Source: Fen731 sp964354265
GTDB taxonomy: Bacteria > Actinomycetota > Humimicrobiia > Humimicrobiales > Humimicrobiaceae
Direction: 5' to 3'
Length of the DNA stretch: 41,575 bases
Assembly (NCBI GenBank): GCA_964354265.1
Contig: CAYGYY010000009.1
Span: forward strand, 1-41,575
The position numbers were made by a program, and so were the translations under genes. A model generated the notes under the pieces. The model saw only the letters and a list, made by a program, of their open reading frames with translations, did not search any database and was not told the origin of the DNA. The stretch's first letter is position 1; each line of letters opens with the position of its first letter. This document shows, in pieces, positions 9,601 to 17,002 of the stretch.

Positions 9601-9816
9601 GTAAGAAATTATAGTGTTACAAAACCGGCAGCAGACGTTCCGCTTATAGAAATGTCAGAAGAAGAGATAGAGAATTTACAAAGGTTTGAGATGCCCATGC
9701 TTGAGGTAGCTGAAAGGATAAACAATTTCAGTGAGACAGAGCTTGGATTTTCAATGACTGCGGCAGTGTGCGAAGCAAAGCATTGCCTGAGATGCGACAA
9801 GGAGGAAAAAGAATAA
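6661..9816 (+). CDS. hydB: HydB-type NAD(P)H/flavin subunit of [FeFe] hydrogenase fused to a GltD/NfnB-like module
   Basis: A 1051-residue fusion. Residues 1-110 form a thioredoxin-like [2Fe-2S] domain (Cys37, Cys69, Cys73). The NuoF/HydB core has the FMN/NADH loop LRGRGGGGF (about 192-200), GAGAFVCGEETA, and the [4Fe-4S] ligands in CGKCTPC (485-491) and Cys531. Where HydB proteins normally carry a two-cluster ferredoxin tail, this one continues into a GltD/NfnB-like unit from about 558: a Cys-rich part (561-540s onward, including CGRVC), FAD motif VIGSGPAGLTC (about 669) and NAD(P)H motif VIGGGNAAIDA (about 799). It ends in a Cys motif (1037, 1042, 1045). It probably provides two pyridine-nucleotide sites to the complex. 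Its stop overlaps the hydA start by one base. NuoF-GltD fusions exist in other anaerobes; which nucleotide each half uses is unknown. Confidence 0.9.
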   Translation: MITAMENLKSIRQEAIQRLIGNGLLSSTRIYVGMSTCEIAAGSKEVWDTFQKEIEGNKITDIQLKQKGCAGRCNLEPTVEVLEQGKVPFKYINVNSEKVKEIIREHLIEGSAKSAERTEELATDPFMLTDRSRFVFGNVDFFKKQKRITLRNCGIIDPESMEDYLSVRGYEALAKVLTEYAPQQVIAEVSKSGLRGRGGGGFNTGLKWKLVADEQETEKYIICNADEGDPGAFMDRSALEGDPHIVLEGMIIAGYAIGAKKGFVYIRAEYPLAIDRLRKAISDAKQYGLLGNNILGTGYDFDVELVLGAGAFVCGEETALIHSIEGGRGTPTTKPPYPSVSGLWGKPTLINNVETFANIGVIILDGYESFASIGTKDSKGTKVFALAGKVNNTGLIEVPMGITLREIIYDIGGGIKDGKKFKAVLTGGPSGGCIPQEFLDTPVDYDSLNALGSIMGSGGMIVLDEDDCMIDVARYFLEFTQNESCGKCTPCREGTKRMLEILTKITSGDGEESDIEMLERLANLIKKTSLCGLGQSAPNPVLTTMRYFKNEYDAHVKYKKCPAAVCKGIISSPCQHACFLGGSGAPSYIGLIAQERIEEAVNILYSENPLPIICGRVCHHPCESKCRRGDIDRPISIRELKRFLTDYAIENKTAFPMATADKKEGKIAVIGSGPAGLTCAYNLAISGYKVTIFEKLPVAGGMLAVAIPQYRLPKELLDFEIENLKKLDIEIRLNTEIGKNIKFDDLKKDFKAIFIAAGAHKGLKLEIPGEDLKGVIDAVDLLREINLGRKVEIGEKVAVIGGGNAAIDAVRTINRLGKKVVLLYRRTKSEMPAWEEEVDEALREGIDIQFLTAPVKVIGQRGMVKQLECIRMELGDVDKSGRRRPVPVQGSEFMVDIDTLVPAISQEPDIGAITVSGTTGQISLSKWSTVEVDEETLYTGINGIFAGGDVVLGPKTVTEAMAHGKIAAEMIDKYLQGQPMVRNYSVTKPAADVPLIEMSEEEIENLQRFEMPMLEVAERINNFSETELGFSMTAAVCEAKHCLRCDKEEKE

Positions 9817-11576
9817 TGAATGGTAATGTTACAATTAATGTAAACAATAAAGAATATTCAGTCGGATCTGAACAAACAATAATGAAGGCATTGGATAATA
9901 TAGGTTTTTATATTCCAAGGCTTTGCTACCACCCAAAGCTTTCAGTTGAAGGTGCCTGCAGGATATGCATAGTAGAAGTCGAAGGTTCAAGAAATTATGT
10001 TACAAGCTGTACTGCAAAAGTCTCAGAAGGCATGAAGATAAAAACAAATACGGCCGAACTCCGTAAAGCCCGGAGAGATCTTCTGGAACTGCTTCTTGAT
10101 AACCATCCAATTGATTGCAACACATGTGAAAGAGACGGAAACTGCGAACTTCAGGCAATTGCAAGATCGATTGGTATTAAAAAGAGGCATTTTACAGGTG
10201 AAAAGAAAAAATATGATATAGATCTTTCATCACCCTCCATTTCAAGGGATCCAAACAAATGCATTCTCTGCGGAAGATGCGTGAGGCTTTGTAGTGAGAT
10301 ACAGGGTGTAAATGCAATAAATTATGCAAACAGGGGGTTCGATAGCGTTGTAATGACTGCATACAATGCCCCCATTAACAGTTCAGTATGCATAAATTGC
10401 GGACAGTGTATTAATGTTTGTCCGACCGCGGCTCTTTCAGAAAAATATTATACGGTCGAGCTTTTCAGGGCCTTATCAGATGATAAAAAATTAAAGATCG
10501 TCCAGGTTGCGCCTGCGGTAAGAGCTGCAATTGGCGAAGCCTTTGGGCTTCCTGCCGGGACTAATATGGAAAAACAGACAGTAGCAGCTCTGAGGAAACT
10601 GGGTTTTGACCTGGTTTTTGACACACAATTCAGCGCAGACCTGACAATAATGGAGGAAGGATACGAATTCCTGGACAGGCTGACAAATAATGGAGTCCTT
10701 CCGATGATAACATCGTGTTCTCCAGCATGGATAAAATATGCAGAGCAATTCCATGCCGATATCATCCCGAATATTTCGACATGTAAATCCCCAATGAGCA
10801 TGCAGAGTTCAGTTTTAAAAACATATTATGCTAAAAAGAGAGGCATAGATCCGGCAGATATCTTAAGCGTTGCCATAATGCCGTGCACAGCTAAAAAATA
10901 TGAAGCAGAAAGAGAAGAATTGCAATTAGACGGCAATAGATTAACGGACATAGTTGTGACCACAAGGGAAATAGCATGGATGATTAAATCCGCAGGAATT
11001 GATCTTACAAAGACAGAAGGCGAAGAATTCGACAATTTGTTCGGCTTTTCAAGCGGCGCAGCAACGATTTTTGGCGTCACGGGTGGAGTTATGGAGGCAG
11101 CGCTTCGGACTGCTTATGAGCTATATATGGGGGAATCAATAATAGATATAGAATTTAATGATATAAGGGGATTTAAGGGAATAAAAGAAGCAACAGTCAA
11201 AATGGGTGATAAGGAAGTAAGAGTTGCAGTTGCGCATGGAATCGGGAATGCAAATGCTATTCTTGATATAGTTAAAAGAGATCCTTCAAGATATCACTTC
11301 ATAGAAGTCATGTCGTGTCCGGGAGGATGCATAAATGGCGGAGGCCAGCCTTATGCAGGTTCAGAGTATGTGGCGCTTGACGAGGAACTCCTAAAGAAAC
11401 GTGCCAGTGTGCTTTATAGTCTTGACAGAAGCAAGACGATAAGAAGGAGCCATGAAAATCCTGAAATACAGAGGATTTACAAGGAATTCTTTGAAAGACC
11501 CCTTGGTCCAAAATCTCATAAGATCCTGCACACTAACTATACAAAAAAATACCCACAGGGGATCTATAGAAAATAG
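9816..11576 (+). CDS. hydA: [FeFe] hydrogenase catalytic subunit HydA (NAD(P)H/ferredoxin-linked type)
   Basis: A 586-residue, multi-cluster hydrogenase producing or oxidising H2 at an H-cluster. The order is [2Fe-2S] (Cys37, 48, 51, 65), His-Cys3 cluster (His97, Cys101, 104, 110), two [4Fe-4S] clusters (Cys149/152/155/159 and 192/195/198/202), then the H-domain with L1 TSCSPAW (299-305), L2 MPCTAKKYE (355-363) and L3 containing Cys501 and Cys505, plus the small-subunit-like tail. The L1 motif has Ser302 where the canonical form is TSCCPxW. The frame is open upstream to ATG 9768, but AAGGAGG at 9799-9805 selects ATG 9816, overlapping the hydB stop by one base. With HydB and HydC it resembles the trimeric, potentially electron-bifurcating enzymes of Thermotoga and Acetobacterium; bifurcation itself is inferred. 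Confidence 0.95.
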   Translation: MNGNVTINVNNKEYSVGSEQTIMKALDNIGFYIPRLCYHPKLSVEGACRICIVEVEGSRNYVTSCTAKVSEGMKIKTNTAELRKARRDLLELLLDNHPIDCNTCERDGNCELQAIARSIGIKKRHFTGEKKKYDIDLSSPSISRDPNKCILCGRCVRLCSEIQGVNAINYANRGFDSVVMTAYNAPINSSVCINCGQCINVCPTAALSEKYYTVELFRALSDDKKLKIVQVAPAVRAAIGEAFGLPAGTNMEKQTVAALRKLGFDLVFDTQFSADLTIMEEGYEFLDRLTNNGVLPMITSCSPAWIKYAEQFHADIIPNISTCKSPMSMQSSVLKTYYAKKRGIDPADILSVAIMPCTAKKYEAEREELQLDGNRLTDIVVTTREIAWMIKSAGIDLTKTEGEEFDNLFGFSSGAATIFGVTGGVMEAALRTAYELYMGESIIDIEFNDIRGFKGIKEATVKMGDKEVRVAVAHGIGNANAILDIVKRDPSRYHFIEVMSCPGGCINGGGQPYAGSEYVALDEELLKKRASVLYSLDRSKTIRRSHENPEIQRIYKEFFERPLGPKSHKILHTNYTKKYPQGIYRK

Positions 11577-11625
11577 CCATGGAAAAATAAATAAATAAAT
11601 AATTTTAGAAATAATGAGGTGAGAA

Positions 11626-12147
11626 ATGGAAAGAGTTATCGCACAGGATCCAATCGGCCAGGATAGTGAAATGAAAGAAGAGCTGGTAAATTATATAAAT
11701 ACCAAACATGAAAGAGGCTACTACAATGCTGCGCTGATGTCTATCCTGCATAAAGCGCAGGAAATATACGGGTACATAAGTGATGAAGCTATTGACACTA
11801 TAAGCACCCACATGGGGATACCTACAGCAAGAATATGGGGAATAGTAACATTCTACCATTATTTTACATTAAAACCCCGCGGTAAATATGTGGTATCAGT
11901 TTGTCTGGGAACAGCCTGCTACGTAAAAGGATCGAAAAGAGTGTTAAATAAATTAAAAGAGATACTGGATATCGGACTTAATGAGACGACCCCGGACGGG
12001 CTGTTTACTATTGAGGCAAAGTACTGCCTTGGCTGTTGTGGCCTGGCTCCGGTAATGATGATAAATGATAAAGTCTTTGAGAAACTGACCACAAAAAAAA
12101 TAACTGAGATAGTGGGTAACCTGAAGGTTGAAGATTCAGGAAATTAG
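11626..12147 (+). CDS. hydC: NuoE-like [2Fe-2S] subunit HydC
   Basis: A 173-residue thioredoxin-fold [2Fe-2S] protein of the NuoE/HydC family, which passes electrons beside the flavin subunit. The cluster ligands are visible as CLGTAC (two Cys) and CLGCCG further on, with the family's preceding helix block containing GIVTFYHYF. GAGGTGAG precedes the ATG. It lies 49 bases after hydA, giving the order kinase-hydB-hydA-hydC-receiver; in many characterised clusters hydC comes first, so this order is less usual. No promoter or clear terminator separates it from hydA. Confidence 0.92.
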   Translation: MERVIAQDPIGQDSEMKEELVNYINTKHERGYYNAALMSILHKAQEIYGYISDEAIDTISTHMGIPTARIWGIVTFYHYFTLKPRGKYVVSVCLGTACYVKGSKRVLNKLKEILDIGLNETTPDGLFTIEAKYCLGCCGLAPVMMINDKVFEKLTTKKITEIVGNLKVEDSGN

Positions 12148-12291
12148 ACTGAAACTATATTAAAAACCCCCGGAACTCAGGTGAACGGATTTTTATAAAA
12201 AAGTTTTTTATGGATTTATATAAATGGGTAGAAAATAAAAAAAAATAAAAAATATTGCATTATAGATTGTTTTAAATAAATTAATCTAGTA

Positions 12292-12302
12292 TCTTATTAA
12301 GA
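12292..12302. promoter_or_regulatory. Palindrome TCTTATTAAGA upstream of the receiver-domain gene
   Basis: An 11-bp palindrome (TCTTA-T-TAAGA) 42 bases before the receiver gene start. The same TCTTAWTAAGA sequence occurs upstream of the [NiFe] hydrogenase operon at 12895-12905. Two copies in neighbouring gaps suggest a shared operator, but the motif is AT-rich and short. I do not recognise a regulator with this site. Confidence 0.35.
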
Positions 12303-12343
12303 GAAATTATACAGTCAGTTTTATTTTACAGGAGGATGTTTTA

Positions 12344-12730
12344 ATGGGTGAAAAGAAGATATTAATCATTGATGATGACCCTGATTTTGTAGATTCCATA
12401 AGAATGGTGCTTGAAGCGCGGGGCTATATCGTAGAATGGGCTCCTGATGGCGCTGAAGGAATTAAAAAGGCTAAAGAGATTGTGCCCAATCTCATAATTC
12501 TTGATGTAATGATGACAAAGAATACGGAAGGTTTTGAAGTTTCAAGGGAACTGCCAAAGGACGATGTATTAAAATCTATTCCGGTAATAATGATAACAGG
12601 CATAAGGGAAAAAATGAACCTGGCTTTTGGTTTTGAACCTGACAGTACGTGGCTGCCCGTAAAAGCTGTCCTCGAAAAGACAATAAAACCGGATCAGCTG
12701 ATTGCAAAGGTTGAAGAATTCATTAGATAA
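12344..12730 (+). CDS. Stand-alone response-regulator receiver domain protein
   Basis: A 128-residue single CheY-like receiver with no output domain. Acidic pocket residues lie in IIDDDPD (Asp10-12), the phospho-acceptor is Asp54 in IILDVMM, with Thr85 in MITG and Lys115 in TIKPDQL completing the switch set. Lacking a DNA-binding domain, it should act by protein contact or relay phosphate. AGGAGG precedes the ATG at a normal distance. It follows hydC by 196 bases and the kinase gene starts the same gene run, so it is the natural partner of that kinase (inference). The 12148-12343 gap is AT-rich, with one short palindrome and no convincing terminator. Confidence 0.88.
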   Translation: MGEKKILIIDDDPDFVDSIRMVLEARGYIVEWAPDGAEGIKKAKEIVPNLIILDVMMTKNTEGFEVSRELPKDDVLKSIPVIMITGIREKMNLAFGFEPDSTWLPVKAVLEKTIKPDQLIAKVEEFIR

Positions 12731-12866
12731 AGGGTTTTCGTATAATAATCGTACATCATAAAAAACTATACATTGGGATTTTATTTTTTCAAATAATCAG
12801 GAACAAGCATGCAAAGCGCAATTAGCAGCATAATAAATGCAGGGTTCCTGTTTTGCGTTCTATGAA

Positions 12867-12906
12867 TTGTTAAAATTTTTGCTTAAAATATATCTCTTAA
12901 TAAGAG
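12867..12906 (+). promoter_or_regulatory. Possible promoter with overlapping palindrome before the [NiFe] hydrogenase operon
   Basis: TTGTTA at 12867-12872 and TATATC at 12889-12894 are 16 bases apart, a plausible but weak sigma-70 promoter. Immediately after it lies a perfect 13-bp palindrome, CTCTTA-A-TAAGAG (12894-12906), in the expected transcription-start region and just before the ribosome-binding site AAAGGGA. That position fits a repressor site. The core matches the palindrome at 12292-12302. Confidence 0.35.
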
Positions 12907-12925
12907 TAAGACGAAAGGGAACCAG

Positions 12926-13960
12926 ATGCTATATAAGGTTTTGGACAAGAAGGATTATAAGGACTTTTTATCAGGATTGGTATCTGATTACAAACTGATT
13001 GGTCCAAAAAAGAGAAATGAAGCAGTACATGATTTTGTTCCAATTAAGGATTTAAGTGAAGTTGACACAAATTATAAAAGGACAACACTGCCCCCAGCAA
13101 AAAAATTATTATTTCCTTCTACAGAAGAGCTGATAAATTATAAGATTAACGAAAAAATCGAAGTACTTCCAATTGTCAAAAGTGAAGAAATAATACTTTT
13201 TGGCATAAATGCCTGGGACCTGAACGGGATGAACTTTTTAGACAGGCTCTTTACAACTGATTTTATTGATGACAACTACATTGCAAAAAGAAATAATCTG
13301 ATAGTCATTGGTATGGATAGTGAGCCCGCAGAAACAAATTTCGCTCTTAAAATGGGTGCGGAATATGCAAAATCCGGATTTGACCTTTTTATGTCAGAAC
13401 TTCCGGATAAATATTTTATCAGGGTAGGCACTCCAAGGGGCGCAGAATTGCTAGCAAAGTATTCAAGAGCATCTGCGGAAGTTACTGCTGCCGATTTCTC
13501 TGAATATGATAGATTTATGGAGGAATACAGAAAAAAATTCAAGGTTAAAGTTGAGATTGAAAGTTTTTATGATAATTTTGAGGTTGTTTATGGCAGTACC
13601 CGGCTATGGGATAAAATAGCAAAATCATGCTTTTCCTGCGGGTCATGCAATCTTGTATGCCCTACATGTTTCTGCTTCAATGTAAGGGATGATATGAGGC
13701 TTGACTTAAAAACAGGAATAAAGTCAAGGGAATGGGACTCATGCATGATACCTGACTATGGACTGGTTGCAGGCGGCCATAATTTCAGACCTTCCAGAGC
13801 AAACAGGCTGAAACAGAGATACAGGTGTAAACTAAAAACTTTTGTAGATAAGTTTGGCGCATATTCCTGTGTGGGTTGCGGCAGATGTGTGGAAACATGT
13901 CTTGCAAAAATCAATATTTATGAAGATATCAATGCAATCAAGGAAGAGGTGAGCATTTAA
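12926..13960 (+). CDS. Group 3b [NiFe] hydrogenase beta subunit (iron-sulfur electron-transfer subunit)
   Basis: A 344-residue HyhB/HydB(beta)-type subunit of the cytosolic sulfhydrogenase-like [NiFe] enzymes. Two [4Fe-4S] motifs are visible: CFSCGSCNLVC (Cys235, 238, 241, 245) and CVGCGRCVETC (Cys315, 318, 321, 325), preceded by a roughly 200-residue domain conserved in this subunit. It should carry electrons between the small subunit and the flavin subunit encoded next. AAAGGGA precedes the ATG. First gene of a tight four-gene operon (gaps of 2, 0 and 15 bases). Confidence 0.9.
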   Translation: MLYKVLDKKDYKDFLSGLVSDYKLIGPKKRNEAVHDFVPIKDLSEVDTNYKRTTLPPAKKLLFPSTEELINYKINEKIEVLPIVKSEEIILFGINAWDLNGMNFLDRLFTTDFIDDNYIAKRNNLIVIGMDSEPAETNFALKMGAEYAKSGFDLFMSELPDKYFIRVGTPRGAELLAKYSRASAEVTAADFSEYDRFMEEYRKKFKVKVEIESFYDNFEVVYGSTRLWDKIAKSCFSCGSCNLVCPTCFCFNVRDDMRLDLKTGIKSREWDSCMIPDYGLVAGGHNFRPSRANRLKQRYRCKLKTFVDKFGAYSCVGCGRCVETCLAKINIYEDINAIKEEVSI

Positions 13961-13962
13961 AG

Positions 13963-14823
13963 ATGGTAATGGAAATGACCCAAAAAAATAAACATGATTC
14001 ATTGTATGTTCCGGACATAGCTACCATTACAGATATAAAAGAACTCACTCCGACAGAGAAGCAGTTTTCTTTAAAGTTCGATGATCCGGTTAAGAGCAAG
14101 AAGTTCAATTTCCTTCCGGGGCAGTTTGTGGAGCTTACGGTATTTGGGGTAGGCGAGGCTCCTTTTTCTATACCTTCATCTCCAAACGAAAAAGACTTTT
14201 TTGAGCTCTGCATCAGGAATATAGGCAGTGTCTCGGGAGCACTTCACAGGCTTCGGGCGGGCTCAAAAGTGGGCATAAGAGGCCCATTCGGTAATGGAAT
14301 ATTCCCATATGATAAGATGATGGGGCACAACGTAGTAATAATAGCCGGCGGTCTGGGAATGGCTCCTGTCAGGTCGCTACTGAAATGTATATTAGAGGAC
14401 AGGGCAAGCTATAAAGATCTTACATTGATTTATGGATGCGTGGAACCGCAGAGTTTCCTTTACAGGGATGAAATAGCCGAAATGAAAAAGAGAGGCGACA
14501 TCGAGGTGCAATTGACTGTTGACCGTCCGGATGAGAACTGGAAAGAATCTGTGGGTGTCTGTACAAATCTTATCCCGGGATTGAAATATGATCCGGAGGA
14601 CACTTACGTTGTTGTATGCGGACCCCCGGTAATGTATAAATTCGTTATCATTGAACTTGAAGAGAAGCATTATAAACCTGAAAATATTTTTCTTTCCCTG
14701 GAGCGGAGAATGGAATGCGGCGTTGGAAAATGCAACCATTGCCATATAGGCGATAAGCTTTCATGTGTTGACGGACCGGTATTCAGCCTTTGGGAAATAA
14801 AGAATCTTAAGGAGGCAATATAA
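13963..14823 (+). CDS. Group 3b [NiFe] hydrogenase gamma subunit (FAD/NAD(P)H reductase)
   Basis: A 286-residue ferredoxin-NADP reductase-like flavoprotein with a PyrK-type C-terminal [2Fe-2S] site. An FAD-binding barrel (about 18-110) with LPGQFVEL and APFSIPSS is followed by a nucleotide-binding domain with IIAGGLGMAPVRSL (127-140) and VCGPPVM (218-224). Cluster ligands are Cys252, 257, 260 and 268. It is the site where the hydrogenase meets NAD(P)H. GAGGTGAG at the end of the preceding gene is its ribosome-binding site; further ATGs two and four codons in are possible starts. It ends directly against the small-subunit ATG, suggesting coupled translation. Confidence 0.9.
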   Translation: MVMEMTQKNKHDSLYVPDIATITDIKELTPTEKQFSLKFDDPVKSKKFNFLPGQFVELTVFGVGEAPFSIPSSPNEKDFFELCIRNIGSVSGALHRLRAGSKVGIRGPFGNGIFPYDKMMGHNVVIIAGGLGMAPVRSLLKCILEDRASYKDLTLIYGCVEPQSFLYRDEIAEMKKRGDIEVQLTVDRPDENWKESVGVCTNLIPGLKYDPEDTYVVVCGPPVMYKFVIIELEEKHYKPENIFLSLERRMECGVGKCNHCHIGDKLSCVDGPVFSLWEIKNLKEAI

Positions 14824-15573
14824 ATGGGTAAGCCTAAAGTAGGGATTTTTGGATTGACAGGATGTGGCGGTTGTCAGCTGGAAGTGTTGAATCTTGAAGA
14901 CCAGCTTCTGGATTTTATAAATGCTGTTGATATAGTGCATTTTACTGAGGCGATTTCTGAACATAGCGATACATATGAAGTCGCTCTTATAGAAGGCTCA
15001 GTTTCAACTATGCACGATGTGGAAAGGCTTGAGCATATTGGTAAGGTCGCAAAGATAATAATAGCAGTTGGCGCATGCGCATGTACTGGCGGTTTGAATT
15101 GTCTTAAAAACATATATGGTACAGAAAAAGCCAAGGTACTGGTATACGGGGATAAAAAAGACTGGATAGATGCAATAGATACAAAACCCATAAGTGATTA
15201 TGTAAAAGTGGACTATTATGCAAGGGGATGCCCCCCTACAAGGTCTGAGATAGTAGATATTGTCAGGTCCCTTATAGTAGGCAAGACACCAGAAATATCC
15301 AGTTATCCTGTATGTGTCGAGTGCAAACGGCTTGGAAACACGTGCCTTTATGAATTCGGAATTTCCTGCATGGGTCCTGTTGCAAGAGCTGGCTGCAATG
15401 CCAGGTGTCCCAGCGTAAAATCCGGATGTGAGGCCTGCAGGGGCTCCATAGATGATCCGAATATAAATGCCCAGAAAGATCTTCTTGAACAGTACGGCTT
15501 GACAGTCGAGGATATTATGGAAGGCTTTAACCTTTATAATGCATGTGTGAAATTAGAACAAAAATCTAAATAA
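14824..15573 (+). CDS. Group 3b [NiFe] hydrogenase small (delta) subunit
   Basis: A 249-residue [NiFe] small subunit carrying iron-sulfur clusters to the active site. The proximal cluster motif starts with GLTGCGGCQLE (Cys14 and Cys17), with further ligands in GACACTGG and RGCPPT. The C-terminal half has a Cys-rich block (CVECKRLGNTC, then CMGPVARAGC and CEAC) for two more [4Fe-4S] clusters. There is no twin-arginine signal or membrane anchor, so the enzyme is cytosolic, as expected for group 3. AAGGAGG lies in the end of the previous gene. Confidence 0.93.
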   Translation: MGKPKVGIFGLTGCGGCQLEVLNLEDQLLDFINAVDIVHFTEAISEHSDTYEVALIEGSVSTMHDVERLEHIGKVAKIIIAVGACACTGGLNCLKNIYGTEKAKVLVYGDKKDWIDAIDTKPISDYVKVDYYARGCPPTRSEIVDIVRSLIVGKTPEISSYPVCVECKRLGNTCLYEFGISCMGPVARAGCNARCPSVKSGCEACRGSIDDPNINAQKDLLEQYGLTVEDIMEGFNLYNACVKLEQKSK

Positions 15574-15588
15574 TTCGGAGGTCAATAA

Positions 15589-16890
15589 ATGGCAACTAAT
15601 TTAAATATAGAAGTATCCCCTCTTCCAAGAGTAGAAGGCCATGGCGACCTGGTTCTTGATGTTAAGAATAAAAAAATCGAGAAACTTCAGATGAGGATAC
15701 CTGAATCGCCAAGGTTTTTTGAAGCAATGCTTGTGGGAAGAAAATATACGGAACCATCCCATATTACATCCAGGATATGCGGCATTTGTTCAGTGGCTCA
15801 CACTTTTTCTTCAATCCAGGCAACTGAAGATGCGCTTGGGGTTAAAGTTACTGACCAGACTTTAAAGCTAAGAAAGCTTATCAATCACCATGAATGCACC
15901 CAGAGCAATTGTCTCCACGTGTACTTTCTTGCTGCGCCAGATTTCCTTGGTGTTGGAAGCGTTGTGCCTCTTATAAAGACACATCCTGACGTAGTGAATA
16001 TTGCAGTAAATATGAAGAAAATCGCAAATGAGATAGTAAGGATAATAGGCGGAAGAGCGGTCCATCCTATCACTACGGTTGTAGGAGGGTTTACAAAAAT
16101 TCCTACGGAAGAAGACCTTTTAAGAGCAAAGGACATGCTTATCTCACTCTATCCTGATCTTGAGACTTCATTAAAAGTCCTTAAGACTTTAAAAATACCG
16201 GAATTTGAAAGGGAGACAGAATATATCAGCATTTCCAATAATGAGGACTATGCGCTGTATTCAGGGGATATAAAATCAACTGATGGTTGGACAATAAAAC
16301 CCCAGGATTATCTTACAAAGCTAGTTGAAAACGTAGTACAGCATTCAACAGGCAAACATTGCCGAGCCTCAAGGGACTCCTATATGGTAGGTTCCCTTGC
16401 AAGGATAAACAATAATTTTTCACAGCTTTCAGACAATGCAAAGACTTATTGGCAAGAGTTTGGTCTGTCCGTGCCTTGCTACAACACTTTCATGAATAAT
16501 ATCGCGCAGTTTGTTGAAATAGTACATTGTGTCGATGACAGCATAAAACTTATCGATAAGCTACTTGAAGAAGGTCTTGATGAAAGCAAATCAATGGTGG
16601 AAGTAAAAGCAAAAGCAGGCAGGGGAGTAGGCGCAGTTGAAGCTCCCAGGGGTCTTTTGATCCATGATTATACTTATGACAGCGATGGCAGGATTTCAAA
16701 AGCTAACCTCATTATTCCGACAAACATGAATTATGCTAATATCGAGAATGACCTGGCAGCGCTTGTCCCCGCAATAATAGAACAATCAGAAGATGAAATA
16801 AGGCTTGCATGCGAGATGCTTATCAGGGCGTATGACCCCTGCATTAGTTGTTCAACGCATATGTTAAATGTGGAACTGATAAATAAATAA
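15589..16890 (+). CDS. Group 3b [NiFe] hydrogenase large (alpha) catalytic subunit
   Basis: A 433-residue catalytic subunit. The [NiFe] centre ligands are RICGICSVAH (Cys64, Cys67, His71 nearby) and DPCISCSTH (Cys418, Cys421, His424). Nine residues follow His424, the position where maturation proteases of this family usually cut; a matching protease gene lies at 22159. The presence of alpha, beta, gamma and delta subunits in this order is the pattern of group 3b bidirectional NADP-linked enzymes of the Pyrococcus soluble hydrogenase type, which can also reduce sulfur or polysulfide in vitro. CGGAGGT precedes the ATG. The operon ends here, convergent with an ABC transporter; I saw only a weak CTGTC/GACAG dyad, not a clear terminator, in the gap. 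Confidence 0.94.
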   Translation: MATNLNIEVSPLPRVEGHGDLVLDVKNKKIEKLQMRIPESPRFFEAMLVGRKYTEPSHITSRICGICSVAHTFSSIQATEDALGVKVTDQTLKLRKLINHHECTQSNCLHVYFLAAPDFLGVGSVVPLIKTHPDVVNIAVNMKKIANEIVRIIGGRAVHPITTVVGGFTKIPTEEDLLRAKDMLISLYPDLETSLKVLKTLKIPEFERETEYISISNNEDYALYSGDIKSTDGWTIKPQDYLTKLVENVVQHSTGKHCRASRDSYMVGSLARINNNFSQLSDNAKTYWQEFGLSVPCYNTFMNNIAQFVEIVHCVDDSIKLIDKLLEEGLDESKSMVEVKAKAGRGVGAVEAPRGLLIHDYTYDSDGRISKANLIIPTNMNYANIENDLAALVPAIIEQSEDEIRLACEMLIRAYDPCISCSTHMLNVELINK

Positions 16891-17002
16891 AGAGACTGTC
16901 AAAGATATCAGTAAAATATTGCCGACAGAATTAATAGGAGCGCATAAACATAATACAGGTTTAAAGGAATATGGTTGGCCCGGGGGAGCTTATAAGATTC
17001 TA

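Noticed and set aside
12148..12343. Terminator after hydC
   Set aside because: The ATAAAAAAGTTTTTTAT dyad is pure A/T and would form only a weak hairpin without GC pairs; not called.
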